Shown: positions 47,458 to 56,572, counted from the stretch's first letter. The stretch: 64,000 nucleotides of DNA from Bradyrhizobium barranii subsp. apii (GCF_011516635.5 NZ_CP096255.1:7810501-7874500); one strand, 5' to 3'. The notes: generated from the letters alone by a model not told the origin. Translations and numbers: made by a program.

Positions 47458-49197
47458 CTAGTTCTGCAACCTCACCCCCACCAACATCACCGTCCCCTGC
47501 GAGCTCGAGCCCGGCTGGTTCGAGTTCAGGATGTCGTGGCGCAGCGTGCCCTTGATCCAGATGTTGCGGTTGAGCTTGTAGATCAGATTGCCTTCGAGCG
47601 AGTAGGTTTTGTCGTTGCGATTCTGGTTCTGGTAGTCGTAGGTGCCGTAGGTGAACTTGCCGACGGCGGTGAGCCAGCGGCGGAAGTCGTGATCGACCTC
47701 GATCCCGTAGGTGTGCACCAGCACGCCGGAGGAGCCGGGGACCGTGGACTCCGCGATCTGCGTGTCGGTGGCGAATTTCACCGTGGTCAGGCCGCTCGCA
47801 TTCCAGATCAGCGAGCCCGCGGTGAGGAAGCCCGCGAGCTGGCTGAGGCGCGGGTCGACATAGTTGCGCGCGGTATAGCCGACCGAGATCTCACCGATCA
47901 GGATGCGCGAGAACTCGAAGCTCGAGCCGACCTTGGCGTAGCCACCCGATGAATCGCGGAAATAGCCGTTGCGGTCGGCGGGCTGGTCGTGCACGCGACT
48001 GTCGCCTTCGATCTCGACGAACGGCTTCAGCCCCGGCTTGAGGTCGTAGGAGAAACGACCGATGCCGCCATACTGGTTGAAGTCGCGGTCGTTGTTGCTG
48101 AAGGTCGAGCCGTCGGTCAGCTTGGAATCGGTGTAGGCGGTGCGATCGACGGTGGCGCCGGCGGCCACCTGGAAGCGATTGAAGGTCTGGTCGAAGCCGA
48201 AGGTGCCGCCATAGCTGGCGTAGATCGGATATTTCTGCAGGCCAGCCTGCACGTTCGGGCTGCCGGGATTGTCGGTGGCGACCCGCAGGCGGAGCTGCGA
48301 GGTCAGCTTGAAATCGCGGTCGACGTCGAGGCGGCCGTCGACATGGCCGGTGAAATCGGGGCGGTCGATCTCGACCGGCGACGGCGAGGCAAAGCCGTCG
48401 ATCGTCGCCGGCATGTTGTTGGTGTAGCCGGAGAACGAGCCGCGCAGATCGGCGACCAGCGCGTGGCGCTCCCAGTCGGACATCACGAGAAGATCGGGCG
48501 CGACGACATAGGCCGGCGAGCCGACCGGCTTGTTCAGGCGCGCCGGATTGGTGTCGTAGCCGGCGGAGAGCTCGAGCCCGCCCTTGATCAGGAAGCTGCC
48601 GGCATAGTCGCCGACCGCGCCGAACGCGTCGTCATCGACCTTAAGGCGACGGCGCAGCGGCTGGCCCGGCACGTTGCCGGCCATCGCCGGCGGCACCGGC
48701 ACCTTGTGCGCAGTCTCGGACGGCGGCGGTGCGATGCGCGGCGGCCCGAGCGTCCTGTCCGGCGTTGCTGGCGGCACCGGCGAGCCGGGTCCGACCGGGC
48801 GCTTCGGCTTCGGCTGCCCGGGATAGAGCTTTGGCTGCTGCCGCTTGCGGTTGAGCGAGTCGTAGCCGGAGCCGCTGGCGCCGTTGGCGGCCGGCAGGCC
48901 GTAGGTCGGCACCTGGCCGACGCGCGAGGTCGCCGGCGCCTGCTGGCGCTTGCGCGGATCGGCATTGGGATCGGGCAGCGCCGGGAGCGCATCCAACGGC
49001 GCCTGCGGCACGCCCGCCGTGCGGCGCGTCGGCAGCGTGTCGGGCGCGGCAAAGCCGCCGCGATTGGGATTGAACAGGTCGGGCGTGAGGCTCTGGGCGG
49101 CCGCCGGCGCGCTTCCGAGGGCGGTCGCCAGGCACGGCAAAGCCGCACGCAGGAAATGCCCGCGTTTGCTCCGGCTCGTGCCTGGAGGCGCCCCCAC
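47458..49197 (-). CDS. Outer-membrane beta-barrel protein
   Basis: 579 residues from a GTG at 49197. Signal peptide region RAALPCLATALGSAPAAAQS, then about 150 residues of Pro/Arg-rich, unstructured sequence, then a beta-barrel of about 380 residues with alternating aromatic/polar strands (LELSAGYDTNPARLN, VSVGYTARNYV-like IGEISVGYTARNYVDPRL) and a C-terminal strand ending VMLVGVRLQN with no terminal Phe. This is the BBP2-type outer-membrane porin family. It is divergent from kdsD by 191 bp. Confidence 0.82.
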   Translation of the reverse strand: MGAPPGTSRSKRGHFLRAALPCLATALGSAPAAAQSLTPDLFNPNRGGFAAPDTLPTRRTAGVPQAPLDALPALPDPNADPRKRQQAPATSRVGQVPTYGLPAANGASGSGYDSLNRKRQQPKLYPGQPKPKRPVGPGSPVPPATPDRTLGPPRIAPPPSETAHKVPVPPAMAGNVPGQPLRRRLKVDDDAFGAVGDYAGSFLIKGGLELSAGYDTNPARLNKPVGSPAYVVAPDLLVMSDWERHALVADLRGSFSGYTNNMPATIDGFASPSPVEIDRPDFTGHVDGRLDVDRDFKLTSQLRLRVATDNPGSPNVQAGLQKYPIYASYGGTFGFDQTFNRFQVAAGATVDRTAYTDSKLTDGSTFSNNDRDFNQYGGIGRFSYDLKPGLKPFVEIEGDSRVHDQPADRNGYFRDSSGGYAKVGSSFEFSRILIGEISVGYTARNYVDPRLSQLAGFLTAGSLIWNASGLTTVKFATDTQIAESTVPGSSGVLVHTYGIEVDHDFRRWLTAVGKFTYGTYDYQNQNRNDKTYSLEGNLIYKLNRNIWIKGTLRHDILNSNQPGSSSQGTVMLVGVRLQN

Positions 49198-49388
49198 GAT
49201 GTAAGAACTCCAACGAAATCAAAGACTTCCACGACGACCTCCGCCAGCGGGCGGGAACCATCGTTAATGGAGTTAAAACAATTATGGTTAATGACCCGTT
49301 TCGGGGCCTGGCGCTCTCGTCGCCTCGCCGGTCTGGCCATGCTAAGCAGGCGCCAACGGGCGAGCGCCCCTCCTCCCTGGACCTGAAC

Positions 49389-50395
49389 ATGTCGAGCTCG
49401 AAACCGCTGATGACCCCATCATCCGGCCCTACTCCCGACAGCGTCGAATCCGCGCTCCGCACGCTGGAGACGGAGAGCGGCGGCATCAACGCGCTCGCCG
49501 CCGCCCTGCGTGGTCCGCTGGGCGCGACCTTCGCCAAGGCGGTCGACCTGATCCGCAACGCCAAGGGCCGCGTCATCGTCACCGGCCTCGGCAAGTCCGG
49601 CCACATGGCGCGCAAGATCGCGGCGACGCTGGCCTCGACCGGCACGCCGGCCTTCTTCGTCCACACCGCGGAAGCCGCCCATGGCGACCTCGGCATGATC
49701 ACCACCGACGACGTCATCATGGCGCTGTCCTGGTCCGGCGAGCAGCCGGAGATGAAGACCCTCGTGAACTATTCGGCGCGCTTCGCGATCCCGATGATCG
49801 CGGTGACGTCGAACGCGGCGTCCTCGCTGGGCCAGGCCGCCGACATCGTGATCGAGCTGCCGAAGGTGCGCGAGGCCTGCCCGCACAATCTGGCGCCGAC
49901 CACCTCGACGCTGATGCAGGCTGCATCGGCGATGCCATTGCGATCGCGCTGCTCGAAGGCCGCGGTTTTACCGCGCTGGAGTTCGCGCATTTCCACCCGG
50001 GCGGCAAGCTGGGCGCGATGCTGAAATTCGTCCGCGACTACATGCGCACCGGCGCGGAGATCCCGGTGAAACCTGAAGGCACCAAGATGTCGGATTTGGT
50101 GATGGAGATGTCGGCCAAGGGCCTGGGGTGCGTCTGCATCGTCGACGATGCCGGCGGAATCGCGGGCATCATCACCGACGGCGATCTGCGCCGTCACATG
50201 CGGCCGGACCTGCTGACGGTGTCGGTCGACGACATCATGACCAGGCAGCCGAAGACCGTGCCGCCCTCGATGCTCGCCAGCGAGATGATCGAGGTGCTGA
50301 ACACAAGCAAGATCACCACGCTGGTGGTGACCGAAGCCGACAAGGTGGTGGGCATCGTGCACCTGCACGATCTGCTGCGGGCGGGCGTGGCGTAG
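49389..50395 (+). pseudogene. kdsD: Arabinose-5-phosphate isomerase, interrupted by a frameshift
   Basis: Two overlapping frames make one KdsD-like protein. The first (from ATG 49389) holds the SIS domain with VIVTGLGKSGHMARKIAATL, then TEAAHGDLGM, and ALSWSGEQPE, ending at the motif LAPTTSTLMQ. Right after that (49920-49924) one base is missing. The next frame continues the same protein: IGDAIAIALLEGRGF, then HFHPGGKLGAMLKF and two CBS domains (ITDGDLRRHM; LVVTEADKVVGIVHLHDLL). KdsD makes arabinose-5-phosphate for the Kdo core of LPS. Real loss would be harmful unless a paralogue exists, so a sequencing error is possible. Confidence 0.87.
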
Positions 50396-50408
50396 GGCCG
50401 CTGTCTTG

Positions 50409-50515
50409 ACCCTCACCCTGAGGAGCGCGCCAACAGCGCGCGTCTCGAAGGGCGAGGCCACCGGCCGGGCCTTCATCCTTCGAGACGGCGCTTCGCGCCT
50501 CCTCAGGATGAGGAA
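50409..50515. repeat. Inverted-repeat element, family C, second copy
   Basis: About 107 bp with CCTCACCCTGAGGAGCGCG at the left, GCGCCTCCTCAGGATGAGG at the right and an inner GTCTCGAAGG/CCTTCGAGAC pair. Related to 45669-45777, with the inner hairpins changed. Lies between kdsD and a convergent gene. Confidence 0.8.
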
Positions 50516-50551
50516 CTAAGAGCGGCACTGCTACGCTCGCAATGACGGCGG

Positions 50552-51106
50552 TTAGACCACCGGAAACCGCGCAACCTTCTCCTCCAGCGGCAGCTTCAGC
50601 CCGTTCGCCAGATACGACACCGTGCGGTAGAAGCCGCACAGCAGCATGATCTCCAGGATCTGGGTCTCGTCGTAATGCGCCGACAGCGCGGCGAATTCGG
50701 CGTCGTCCAACGTCGCGCGGTGATGCAGCGCATCGACCGCCGCGATTAGCGCCTGCTCCGCCGGCGACCAGCACGGTGACGTCGCATCGCCCCGCGCGGT
50801 CGCGTGCACCTCCTCCTCGCTGAGCCGCGCCGGCCCGGCGAAGATCGCGACATGCACGCCCCATTCATATTCGCATCCGGTCAGCGCGCAGGTGCGGTCG
50901 ATCACGATCTCGCGCTGGCGCAATGACAGCGGACCGGGATCGAGCAGGCCGCCGGCGCGGAACTTGTCCCAGGCGCGGGCGTGGCCCGCCATCAGCCGGA
51001 ACAGCAGCAGCGGCGGCGCGCCGCGCATGATGCGGTCGAACTGCGCCTGGATCTCCGGGGGATAAGGCGGGACGAGCGGCGCGATCCGCGGCGTGGCCTG
51101 GGACAT
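50552..51106 (-). CDS. Carboxymuconolactone decarboxylase family protein
   Basis: 184 residues, helical AhpD-like fold. The motif RTCALTGCEYEWGVH carries the paired Cys and the His of CMD/AhpD proteins, which can be peroxidase-type or lactone enzymes. The N-terminus IAPLVPPYPPEIQAQFDRIM fits the family. It is divergent from an HxlR-type repressor across a 49-bp gap that contains a perfect palindrome, so it is probably that repressor's target. Confidence 0.87.
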   Translation of the reverse strand: MSQATPRIAPLVPPYPPEIQAQFDRIMRGAPPLLLFRLMAGHARAWDKFRAGGLLDPGPLSLRQREIVIDRTCALTGCEYEWGVHVAIFAGPARLSEEEVHATARGDATSPCWSPAEQALIAAVDALHHRATLDDAEFAALSAHYDETQILEIMLLCGFYRTVSYLANGLKLPLEEKVARFPVV

Positions 51107-51117
51107 CAGCTGTCTCC

Positions 51118-51140
51118 GTTGCTACAATTATCGTAGCAAC
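51118..51140. promoter_or_regulatory. Palindromic operator between CMD and HxlR genes
   Basis: GTTGCTAC (51118-51125) and GTAGCAAC (51133-51140) form perfect 8-bp arms 7 bp apart, in the middle of the 49-bp divergent gap. A 15-bp centre-to-centre period and full symmetry suit a dimeric winged-helix regulator such as the adjacent HxlR protein. It would control both genes at once. Confidence 0.65.
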
Positions 51141-51155
51141 ACGCAAGAGGCCGGG

Positions 51156-51482
51156 ATGGCGAAACAGGCAGCATCAGGGAGCCGCAACGTCCGCGGCTCG
51201 CGCACCGGCCGGCCGATCATGGCGCTGCTCGACCTCCTCGGCCGACGCTGGAGCCTGCGGATCTTGTGGGAATTGCGCGACCAAGCCCTCACCTCCCGCG
51301 CGTTGCGCACCGCCTGCGACGAGGCCTCGCCGACGGTGCTGCAGGCGCGGCTGACGGAGCTGCGCGACGCAGGGTTCGTGGAGCTGGGCGACGGTGGCGG
51401 TTACGGGTTGACGGCACTGGGGCGGGAGCTGTGCGAGACGTTCATGCCGCTGCACCGGTTTGCGGAGAGGTGGAAGAGGTAG
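51156..51482 (+). CDS. HxlR/MarR-like winged-helix transcriptional regulator
   Basis: 108 residues. The HxlR domain includes IMALLDLLGRRWSLRILWEL, then LTSRALRTACDEASPTVLQA for the recognition helix region, then RLTELRDAGFVELG and the wing GGGYGLTALGREL. It lacks the Cys typical of redox-sensing HxlR relatives. AAGAGG precedes the ATG. It should bind the palindrome just upstream and so regulate itself and the CMD gene. Confidence 0.88.
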   Translation: MAKQAASGSRNVRGSRTGRPIMALLDLLGRRWSLRILWELRDQALTSRALRTACDEASPTVLQARLTELRDAGFVELGDGGGYGLTALGRELCETFMPLHRFAERWKR

Positions 51483-51510
51483 AATCTGGACGCAGCCGCG
51501 CGCTCCAATC

Positions 51511-51663
51511 TTCCTTCTCCCCCTGTGGGAGAAGGTGGCGCGAAGCGCCGGATGAGGGGTTGCTTCCGCGAATTCAGAAGCAAGAGATTCACTCGCGGAG
51601 AGATACCCCTCACCCGTCTCGCCGCTCTGCGGCGAGCCACCCTCCCCCACAAGGGGGGAGGGA
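51511..51663. repeat. Palindromic repeat, family B, copy 1
   Basis: About 153 bp. Left end: CCTTCTCCCCCTGTGGGAGA (itself a hairpin), then GGATGAGGGGT. Right end: ATACCCCTCACCCGTCTCGC and CCTCCCCCACAAGGGGGGAGG. Arms pair across the element (GATGAGGGGT/ACCCCTC). Copy 2 is at 56573-56733. Confidence 0.83.
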
Positions 51664-51669
51664 AACAAA

Positions 51670-52113
51670 CTACGCCGCGGCCACCGTCAGATTCGCACCG
51701 TCCACCTGCACCACCTTCACCCGCGTCCCGGCCGGCGTATCCGGCCCGGCCACGCGCCACACCGTGTCGCCGAGGCGCACGGTGCCGTTGCCGTCGATGA
51801 TCGGCTTCTCCAGCGTGAACTCGCGGCCGAGCAATGCCTCGCTGCGCTTGTTCAGGAAGGGGCTGGTGCTTGCGTCCAGCTTCGGCCGCGCGAGCCGGCG
51901 CCACACCGGCACGGCGGCGGCAGCGAAGATTGCGAACATCACGAGCTGGATCTGCCACGATACGGCGACAGCAAAGGAGATCAGGCCGACCAGCAACGCG
52001 GCGAGCCCGAGCCAGAACAGGAATACGCCCGGCGCCAGCACCTCCAGCGCCATCAGGATGAAGCCGAAGATCAGCCAATTCCAGGTGCCGAGCGATACGA
52101 ACATGTCGGTCAT
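51670..52113 (-). CDS. NfeD family membrane protein
   Basis: 147 residues with three to four hydrophobic helices (NWLIFGFILMALEVLAPGVF, then LFWLGLAALLVGLISF and LVMFAIFAAAAVPVW) and a C-terminal OB-fold-like domain (LLGREFTLEKPIIDGNGTVR, then DTVWRVAGPD). NfeD partners SPFH proteins in membrane microdomain quality control. The short form without the protease domain is normal beside qmcA, which lies 112 bp upstream on the same strand. Confidence 0.88.
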   Translation of the reverse strand: MTDMFVSLGTWNWLIFGFILMALEVLAPGVFLFWLGLAALLVGLISFAVAVSWQIQLVMFAIFAAAAVPVWRRLARPKLDASTSPFLNKRSEALLGREFTLEKPIIDGNGTVRLGDTVWRVAGPDTPAGTRVKVVQVDGANLTVAAA

Positions 52114-52193
52114 GACGCGACCTCTTTATGCTGGCGTCTGCCCTGATCGGAAAACCGGTCCCCACTTTTCCGGGGCATGCGCTTTAAATTGCC

Positions 52194-52218
52194 GCATGCA
52201 CTTTTCGAAAGTGCATGC
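52194..52218. repeat. Hairpin in the qmcA-nfeD gap
   Basis: GCATGCACTTT/AAAGTGCATGC, perfect 11-bp arms around TCG. A second GC-rich half-palindrome (CGGAAAACCGG, then CTTTTCCGG) lies 40 bp away. It may lower read-through from qmcA to nfeD. Confidence 0.7.
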
Positions 52219-52225
52219 GCTTTGA

Positions 52226-53230
52226 TTACCCCTGCCGCGGCGGCAAAGCCGGCGGCGTGGGGCCGGTCGTCGGCACCGAGCCGCCGCGGCGGGCGGCAGC
52301 GGCCGCGGACGCCGCGCTTTCGCCGAACGTTGCCTTGGCGATTTCGCCGATGCCGGCGAGCGAGCCCAGCATACTCATCGCTTCGACCGGAAGCATGATG
52401 ACCTTCTGGTTCGGCGAGTCCGCCAGCTGCCCGAACGCCTTGATATACTTGTCGGCGATGAAATAGTTCAGCGCGGCGACATCACCCTTGGAAATCGCAT
52501 CGCTGACCATCTGGGTTGCCTTGGCCTCGGCCTCCGCAGAACGTTCGCGGGCCTCGGCGTCGCGGAACGCAGCTTCCTTGCGGCCCTCGGCCTGGAGGAT
52601 CTGCCCCTGCTTGGCGCCCTCGGCGCGCAGGATCTCGGACTGGCGCTGGCCTTCGGCGGCCAGAATGTCGGCGCGCTTGACGCGCTCGGCCTTCATCTGC
52701 CGGCCCATGGCTTCGACGAGGTCGGCGGGCGGCACGATGTCCTTGATCTCGATGCGGTTGACCTTGAGGCCCCAGGGCGAGACCGCGGCGTCGACGACGC
52801 GGAGCAGGCGCTCGTTGATCTCGTCGCGATGCGACAGCACCTGGTCGAGATCCATCGCTCCCATCACCGAACGGATGTTGGTCATGGTCAGGACCGTGAT
52901 GGCCTGGGTCAGGTTGGAGACCTCGTAGCTCGCCTTGGCGGCATCGAACACCTGGTAGAAGGCGACGCCGTCCACCGTCACGGTGGCGTTGTCCTTGGTG
53001 ATGACCTCCTGCTCGGGAATGTCGATCACCTGCTCCATCATGTTGATCTTGCGTCCGACGCGATCGAAATAGGGCACGATCAGGTTGAGCCCGGGACTCA
53101 GCGTCTGGGTGTATTTGCCGAACCGCTCGATGGTCCAGTCATAGCCCTGCGGCACCGTCTTCACGCCGGCGACCAGCGTGACGATGACGAGCAACACCAG
53201 AACAATCGCGAAAACATCGAAACCGCTCAT
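52226..53230 (-). CDS. qmcA: SPFH/Band 7 protein, QmcA/stomatin type
   Basis: 334 residues. One N-terminal membrane helix (VFAIVLVLLVIVTLVAGV), then the SPFH domain (KTVPQGYDWTIERFGKYTQT, then LSPGLNLIVPYFDRVGRK, then EVITKDNATVTVDG) and a charged, Ala/Glu-rich coiled coil (ILAAEGQRQSEILRAEGAKQ). The tail is Pro/Ala-rich. It organises membrane microdomains and acts with FtsH or NfeD. It is directly upstream of nfeD. Confidence 0.87.
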   Translation of the reverse strand: MSGFDVFAIVLVLLVIVTLVAGVKTVPQGYDWTIERFGKYTQTLSPGLNLIVPYFDRVGRKINMMEQVIDIPEQEVITKDNATVTVDGVAFYQVFDAAKASYEVSNLTQAITVLTMTNIRSVMGAMDLDQVLSHRDEINERLLRVVDAAVSPWGLKVNRIEIKDIVPPADLVEAMGRQMKAERVKRADILAAEGQRQSEILRAEGAKQGQILQAEGRKEAAFRDAEARERSAEAEAKATQMVSDAISKGDVAALNYFIADKYIKAFGQLADSPNQKVIMLPVEAMSMLGSLAGIGEIAKATFGESAASAAAAARRGGSVPTTGPTPPALPPRQG

Positions 53231-53425
53231 ACTTCCTCCAAGGCGGGAAAGCCCCTTCCCGCGCTGTCATTGGTCGGGAACGTGACCTTACCGGTTCAGC
53301 GGTCACCATTTACGTCGGCGCGGGGCGACATTTCCACAAGAAGTACGGAGGCGGAACGATCGCCGATAAGTATTGTGAGAAAGCCCTTGAAAGGGCACGG
53401 AGGCAACCTAGCAACGGCCGGTGTC

Positions 53426-53953
53426 CTAGTTGGACCATGTAAAATTCACCGGCTTCAGCGCGGCGAGCTCGGGCCGCTCCTTGCGCAGCTTCGCCAGTTG
53501 GACGGCCGTCGGCCTTGTCTCGAAGCTGCGTTGCTGCCCCGGAAAGACGGTCGCAACGTAATACAGTCCGGGGGCGGGAAGATCGATCTTGGGCGTATGC
53601 ACCGGCACGAATCCCATCGACGCGCCATTCGGGAGATAGGTGCCCGGGCGACCCGTCGTCGTATAGTTTTGCAGCTCAAGCCCCGTCGTTCCGACAGCGA
53701 CCGGAATCGCAACAAAGCCGTCCGGAGCAAGGCTGATCCCTCGCGCATTGATCGCGGGAAAACCGTTGTGAACGAACTGAAGATAGTTGATCGTCTCGCT
53801 GCCGCCGTTTGCGACCAGGACAATGGCCGTATCGCTCTTGACGGCACCGCCGGCCCGCACCGCTTCCGGATACATGGTCGACGCTACGTCCCCAGTCGTG
53901 TTGCAGCCAGCGAGTCCGCAGGCCACGACAGCCAAAAGCAACAATCCCCGCAT
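53426..53953 (-). CDS. Lipoprotein of unknown function
   Basis: 175 residues from ATG 53953. Type II signal: MRGLLLLAVVACGLAGCNTT with the lipobox LAGC. The mature part is beta-rich (TAIVLVANGGSETINYLQFV, then FVAIPVAVGTTGLELQNY, then GLYYVATVFPGQQR). No family recognised. The frame is open from 54010, but the lipobox fixes the real start at 53953. It is downstream of, and on the same strand as, the solute-binding gene. Confidence 0.72.
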   Translation of the reverse strand: MRGLLLLAVVACGLAGCNTTGDVASTMYPEAVRAGGAVKSDTAIVLVANGGSETINYLQFVHNGFPAINARGISLAPDGFVAIPVAVGTTGLELQNYTTTGRPGTYLPNGASMGFVPVHTPKIDLPAPGLYYVATVFPGQQRSFETRPTAVQLAKLRKERPELAALKPVNFTWSN

Positions 53954-54059
53954 GTAATCGCGCCCGCCCCGTTCGAGCCGCATCGCTCGCGGCAACATCC
54001 CCACCGTCATTCTGCCCCAGGAATTCCGGAATCACCAGTCGAAGGTAGCACCGGCGCCC

Positions 54060-55049
54060 CTATTCAACCACGGTGTTGGCGAGCGCAAGCAGCGAGGGCG
54101 ACATGGTCAGCCCCAGCGCCCTCGCCGTCTTCAGGTTGATCGCGAGCTCGAATTTGGTGGGGTTCTGGACCGGCAGGTCGGCTGCCTGCGCGCCCTTCAG
54201 GATGCGATCGATGTAGTTGGCGGCGCGGCGAAGCTGCTCGGCGCTGTCGGTGCTGTAGGACATCAGCCCGCCCTCGTCGACGAAGGTGCGGCTCCAGAAC
54301 ACCGCCGGCACGCGGGCTTCACCGATTGCAGCCAGGAGCTGGGCGCGATTGGCCATGGTGAAGAAGTCAGGCAGCACCAGCAGGCCGCCGTCCTTCCGCG
54401 AAGCCAGCGCGGCGATCGAGCCGGAGTCATGGACCGGCGCCGCCTCGACCGTCACGTGAAGTGTCCGCGCGGCTTCCTCGATCGTGCGCAGCATCAGGGG
54501 CGCGAACGGCGCGGTGGCTGGATTGTAGACGACGAAGACGCGGGACACTTTTGGCGTGACCTGCGTCAGCATCTCCAGCCATTTGCCGGCGAGCGGGCCG
54601 TCGTAATCGGTGAAGCCGGTGATGTTGCCGCCGGGATGAGCGAGGTTTTTGACAAAGCCCTGGCTGACGGGATCGGTGACGACGGCGAACACGATCGGAA
54701 TCGCCGTGGTGCGCTGGCGTAGCTCCTCGACCGAGGGCGTGCCGACCGCGAGCAGGATGTCCGGCTTGAGCGCCACGAGTTCGTCGGCGAGGCGCGCGAT
54801 GCGTGCCCGATCGCCGGCGCCGCTGCGCCAATCGATCCTGAGGTTGTCGTGCTCCTTCCAGCCATGGGCGGCGAGCGTCTCGACCAGGATCGTGCTGCGG
54901 GCCTGCCCGATCGCGTCATCGGCGGCCGTGACCGAGAGCACGCCGAGCCGCCGCGTCGCGTTCGGCTGCTGCGCCAGCACCGAGGCCGGCAGCGCGGCAA
55001 TCGTCCCAAGAAGCGCCAAAGTCTGGCGGCGGTTCATGGGACACGCCAT
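54060..55049 (-). CDS. ABC substrate-binding protein family (YtrF/TrpX-like)
   Basis: 329 residues with a possible Tat-like signal (MNRRQTLALLGTIAALPASV, then LAQ). The body matches the ABC_sub_bind family: RRLGVLSVTAADD, then PDILLAVGTPSVEELRQ, then IPIVFAVVTDPVSQGFV and NITGF. These orphan binding proteins are common in rhizobia. The ATG at 55049 overlaps the hemH stop (TGATG), so the two are translated together, which is odd for their roles. ATG 55037 is the alternative start. Confidence 0.83.
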   Translation of the reverse strand: MACPMNRRQTLALLGTIAALPASVLAQQPNATRRLGVLSVTAADDAIGQARSTILVETLAAHGWKEHDNLRIDWRSGAGDRARIARLADELVALKPDILLAVGTPSVEELRQRTTAIPIVFAVVTDPVSQGFVKNLAHPGGNITGFTDYDGPLAGKWLEMLTQVTPKVSRVFVVYNPATAPFAPLMLRTIEEAARTLHVTVEAAPVHDSGSIAALASRKDGGLLVLPDFFTMANRAQLLAAIGEARVPAVFWSRTFVDEGGLMSYSTDSAEQLRRAANYIDRILKGAQAADLPVQNPTKFELAINLKTARALGLTMSPSLLALANTVVE

Positions 55050-56086
55050 CAGATCCAGCCCTGAAGCTCGCGCAGCACCAGGGTGCGGATCACGTCCATG
55101 CCGGGATCGCTGTCGTTGAGGCAGGGGATCGCGGAAAACTGCTCGCCGCCACTATGCTTGAAGATCTCGGCATTCTCCTGCGCGATCTCCTCCAGCGTCT
55201 CCAGGCAGTCGGCGGCGAAGCCCGGCGTCACCACCGCGATGCGGCGCACGCCTTCCTTGGCCAGGCGCTCCATGGTCTTGTCGGTGTAGGGCTGGAGCCA
55301 CTCGTCATTGCCGAAGCGCGACTGGAAGGTCAGCAGCAGTTTCGTCTCGTCCATGCCGAGCCGGCGGCGCAGCGCATCCGTCGTGGCGACGCAGTGGGAC
55401 TGATAGGGATCGCCCTTGTCGACATAGGATTTCGGCATGCCGTGGAAGGATGCCACGATCAGCCCCGGCGTGAACGGCAGCGTCGCCAGATGCGTCTCGA
55501 TCGAGATCGCGAGCGCCTCGATATAGGCCTCGTCCTCGTAATAAGGCGGCGTCACCCGCAGCGTCGGCTGGTTCCGCAAGCGGGCGAGCACGCGGAACAC
55601 TTCGTCGCAGACCGTCGCCGAGGTCGAGGCGGAATATTGCGGATAGAGCGGCACGGCGAGGATGCGGTCGCACCCCTTCGCGATCAGCGCATCGATGCCC
55701 GACTTGATCGAGGGATTGCCGTAGCGCATCGCCCAGTCCACGACGACGTGGTCGCTGTCAGACAGTGCGGCCGCAAGCTTGTCGGCTTGCGAGCGCGTGA
55801 TGGTCTTCAGCGGCGACTCGTTCCGCTCATTGTTCCAGATCTTCTGATAGTCCAGCGCCTTGGTGCGGGGACGGCTGCGCAGGATGATGCCGTTGAGCAC
55901 GAACTGCCAGACCAGCCCCTGGTCCTCGATGACGCGGGCGTCCGAGAGGAATTCCTTGAGATAGACCCGCACGCCGGGCGCATCGGCCGTATCGGGCGTG
56001 CCGAGATTGACCAGGAGCACGCCGACGCGCCGCAGGCCGGACCGGACGGCGGGCTTTTGCGCTGCGATGGGGGCAATTGTCGTCAT
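55049..56086 (-). CDS. hemH: Ferrochelatase
   Basis: 345 residues. It inserts Fe(II) into protoporphyrin IX, the last step of haem synthesis, at the membrane. Family signatures: GVLLVNLGTPDTADAPGVRV, then the metal-site His in ASFHGMPKSYVDKGDPY, then LLTFQSRFGNDEWLQPYTD and VTPGFAADCLETLEEI. ATG 56086 is used; a TTG at 56122 would add 12 unrelated residues. Divergent from the MAPEG gene by 82 bp. Confidence 0.93.
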   Translation of the reverse strand: MTTIAPIAAQKPAVRSGLRRVGVLLVNLGTPDTADAPGVRVYLKEFLSDARVIEDQGLVWQFVLNGIILRSRPRTKALDYQKIWNNERNESPLKTITRSQADKLAAALSDSDHVVVDWAMRYGNPSIKSGIDALIAKGCDRILAVPLYPQYSASTSATVCDEVFRVLARLRNQPTLRVTPPYYEDEAYIEALAISIETHLATLPFTPGLIVASFHGMPKSYVDKGDPYQSHCVATTDALRRRLGMDETKLLLTFQSRFGNDEWLQPYTDKTMERLAKEGVRRIAVVTPGFAADCLETLEEIAQENAEIFKHSGGEQFSAIPCLNDSDPGMDVIRTLVLRELQGWI

Positions 56087-56168
56087 GATCAGTTGCGTCG
56101 CGCGTTGCTCCGAACTTGTCAAGATGAGGTCGATTTCGCTAGGGTCGCGCCCAAGCGGGGAGGGGCTG

Positions 56169-56567
56169 ATGACACTCGCGGAATTCTGCGTATTGGGAGC
56201 GCTGCTGCTTTATCTGGCGACGATCGTCTCGATCAAATGGACGCGGTTTCGCATCTTCGACAATTCCCGGCCGCGCGACCCCGCCTTCTTCGAGGATGCG
56301 CTGGCGCAGCGCGCGCTTGGTGCCCACCAGAACGGCATCGAGACCTTTCCGTTCTTCGCCTTCGCGGTGCTGCTTGCCGAATTCCGGGATTCGCCGCAGC
56401 GGCTGATCGACGAGCTCGCCGTGCTCTTCCTGATCGTGCGGATCGCCTACGTGCTGACCTATCTCGGCAACCGCCCGACGCTGCGCTCCATCCTCTGGAG
56501 CATCGGTTTTGCGATCAATCTCGGGATCTTCTTCATGCCGGCGCTGAAGCGGTTTTTGCCGGTGTGA
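56169..56567 (+). CDS. MAPEG family membrane protein
   Basis: 132 residues, four hydrophobic helices, with AHQNGIETFPFFAFAVLLAE and AYVLTYLGNRPTLRSILWSIG, the signatures of bacterial MAPEG proteins. Members are glutathione-linked or eicosanoid-like membrane enzymes; the bacterial role is not known. GGGAGGGG precedes the ATG. Confidence 0.87.
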   Translation: MTLAEFCVLGALLLYLATIVSIKWTRFRIFDNSRPRDPAFFEDALAQRALGAHQNGIETFPFFAFAVLLAEFRDSPQRLIDELAVLFLIVRIAYVLTYLGNRPTLRSILWSIGFAINLGIFFMPALKRFLPV

Positions 56568-56572
56568 TCTTT

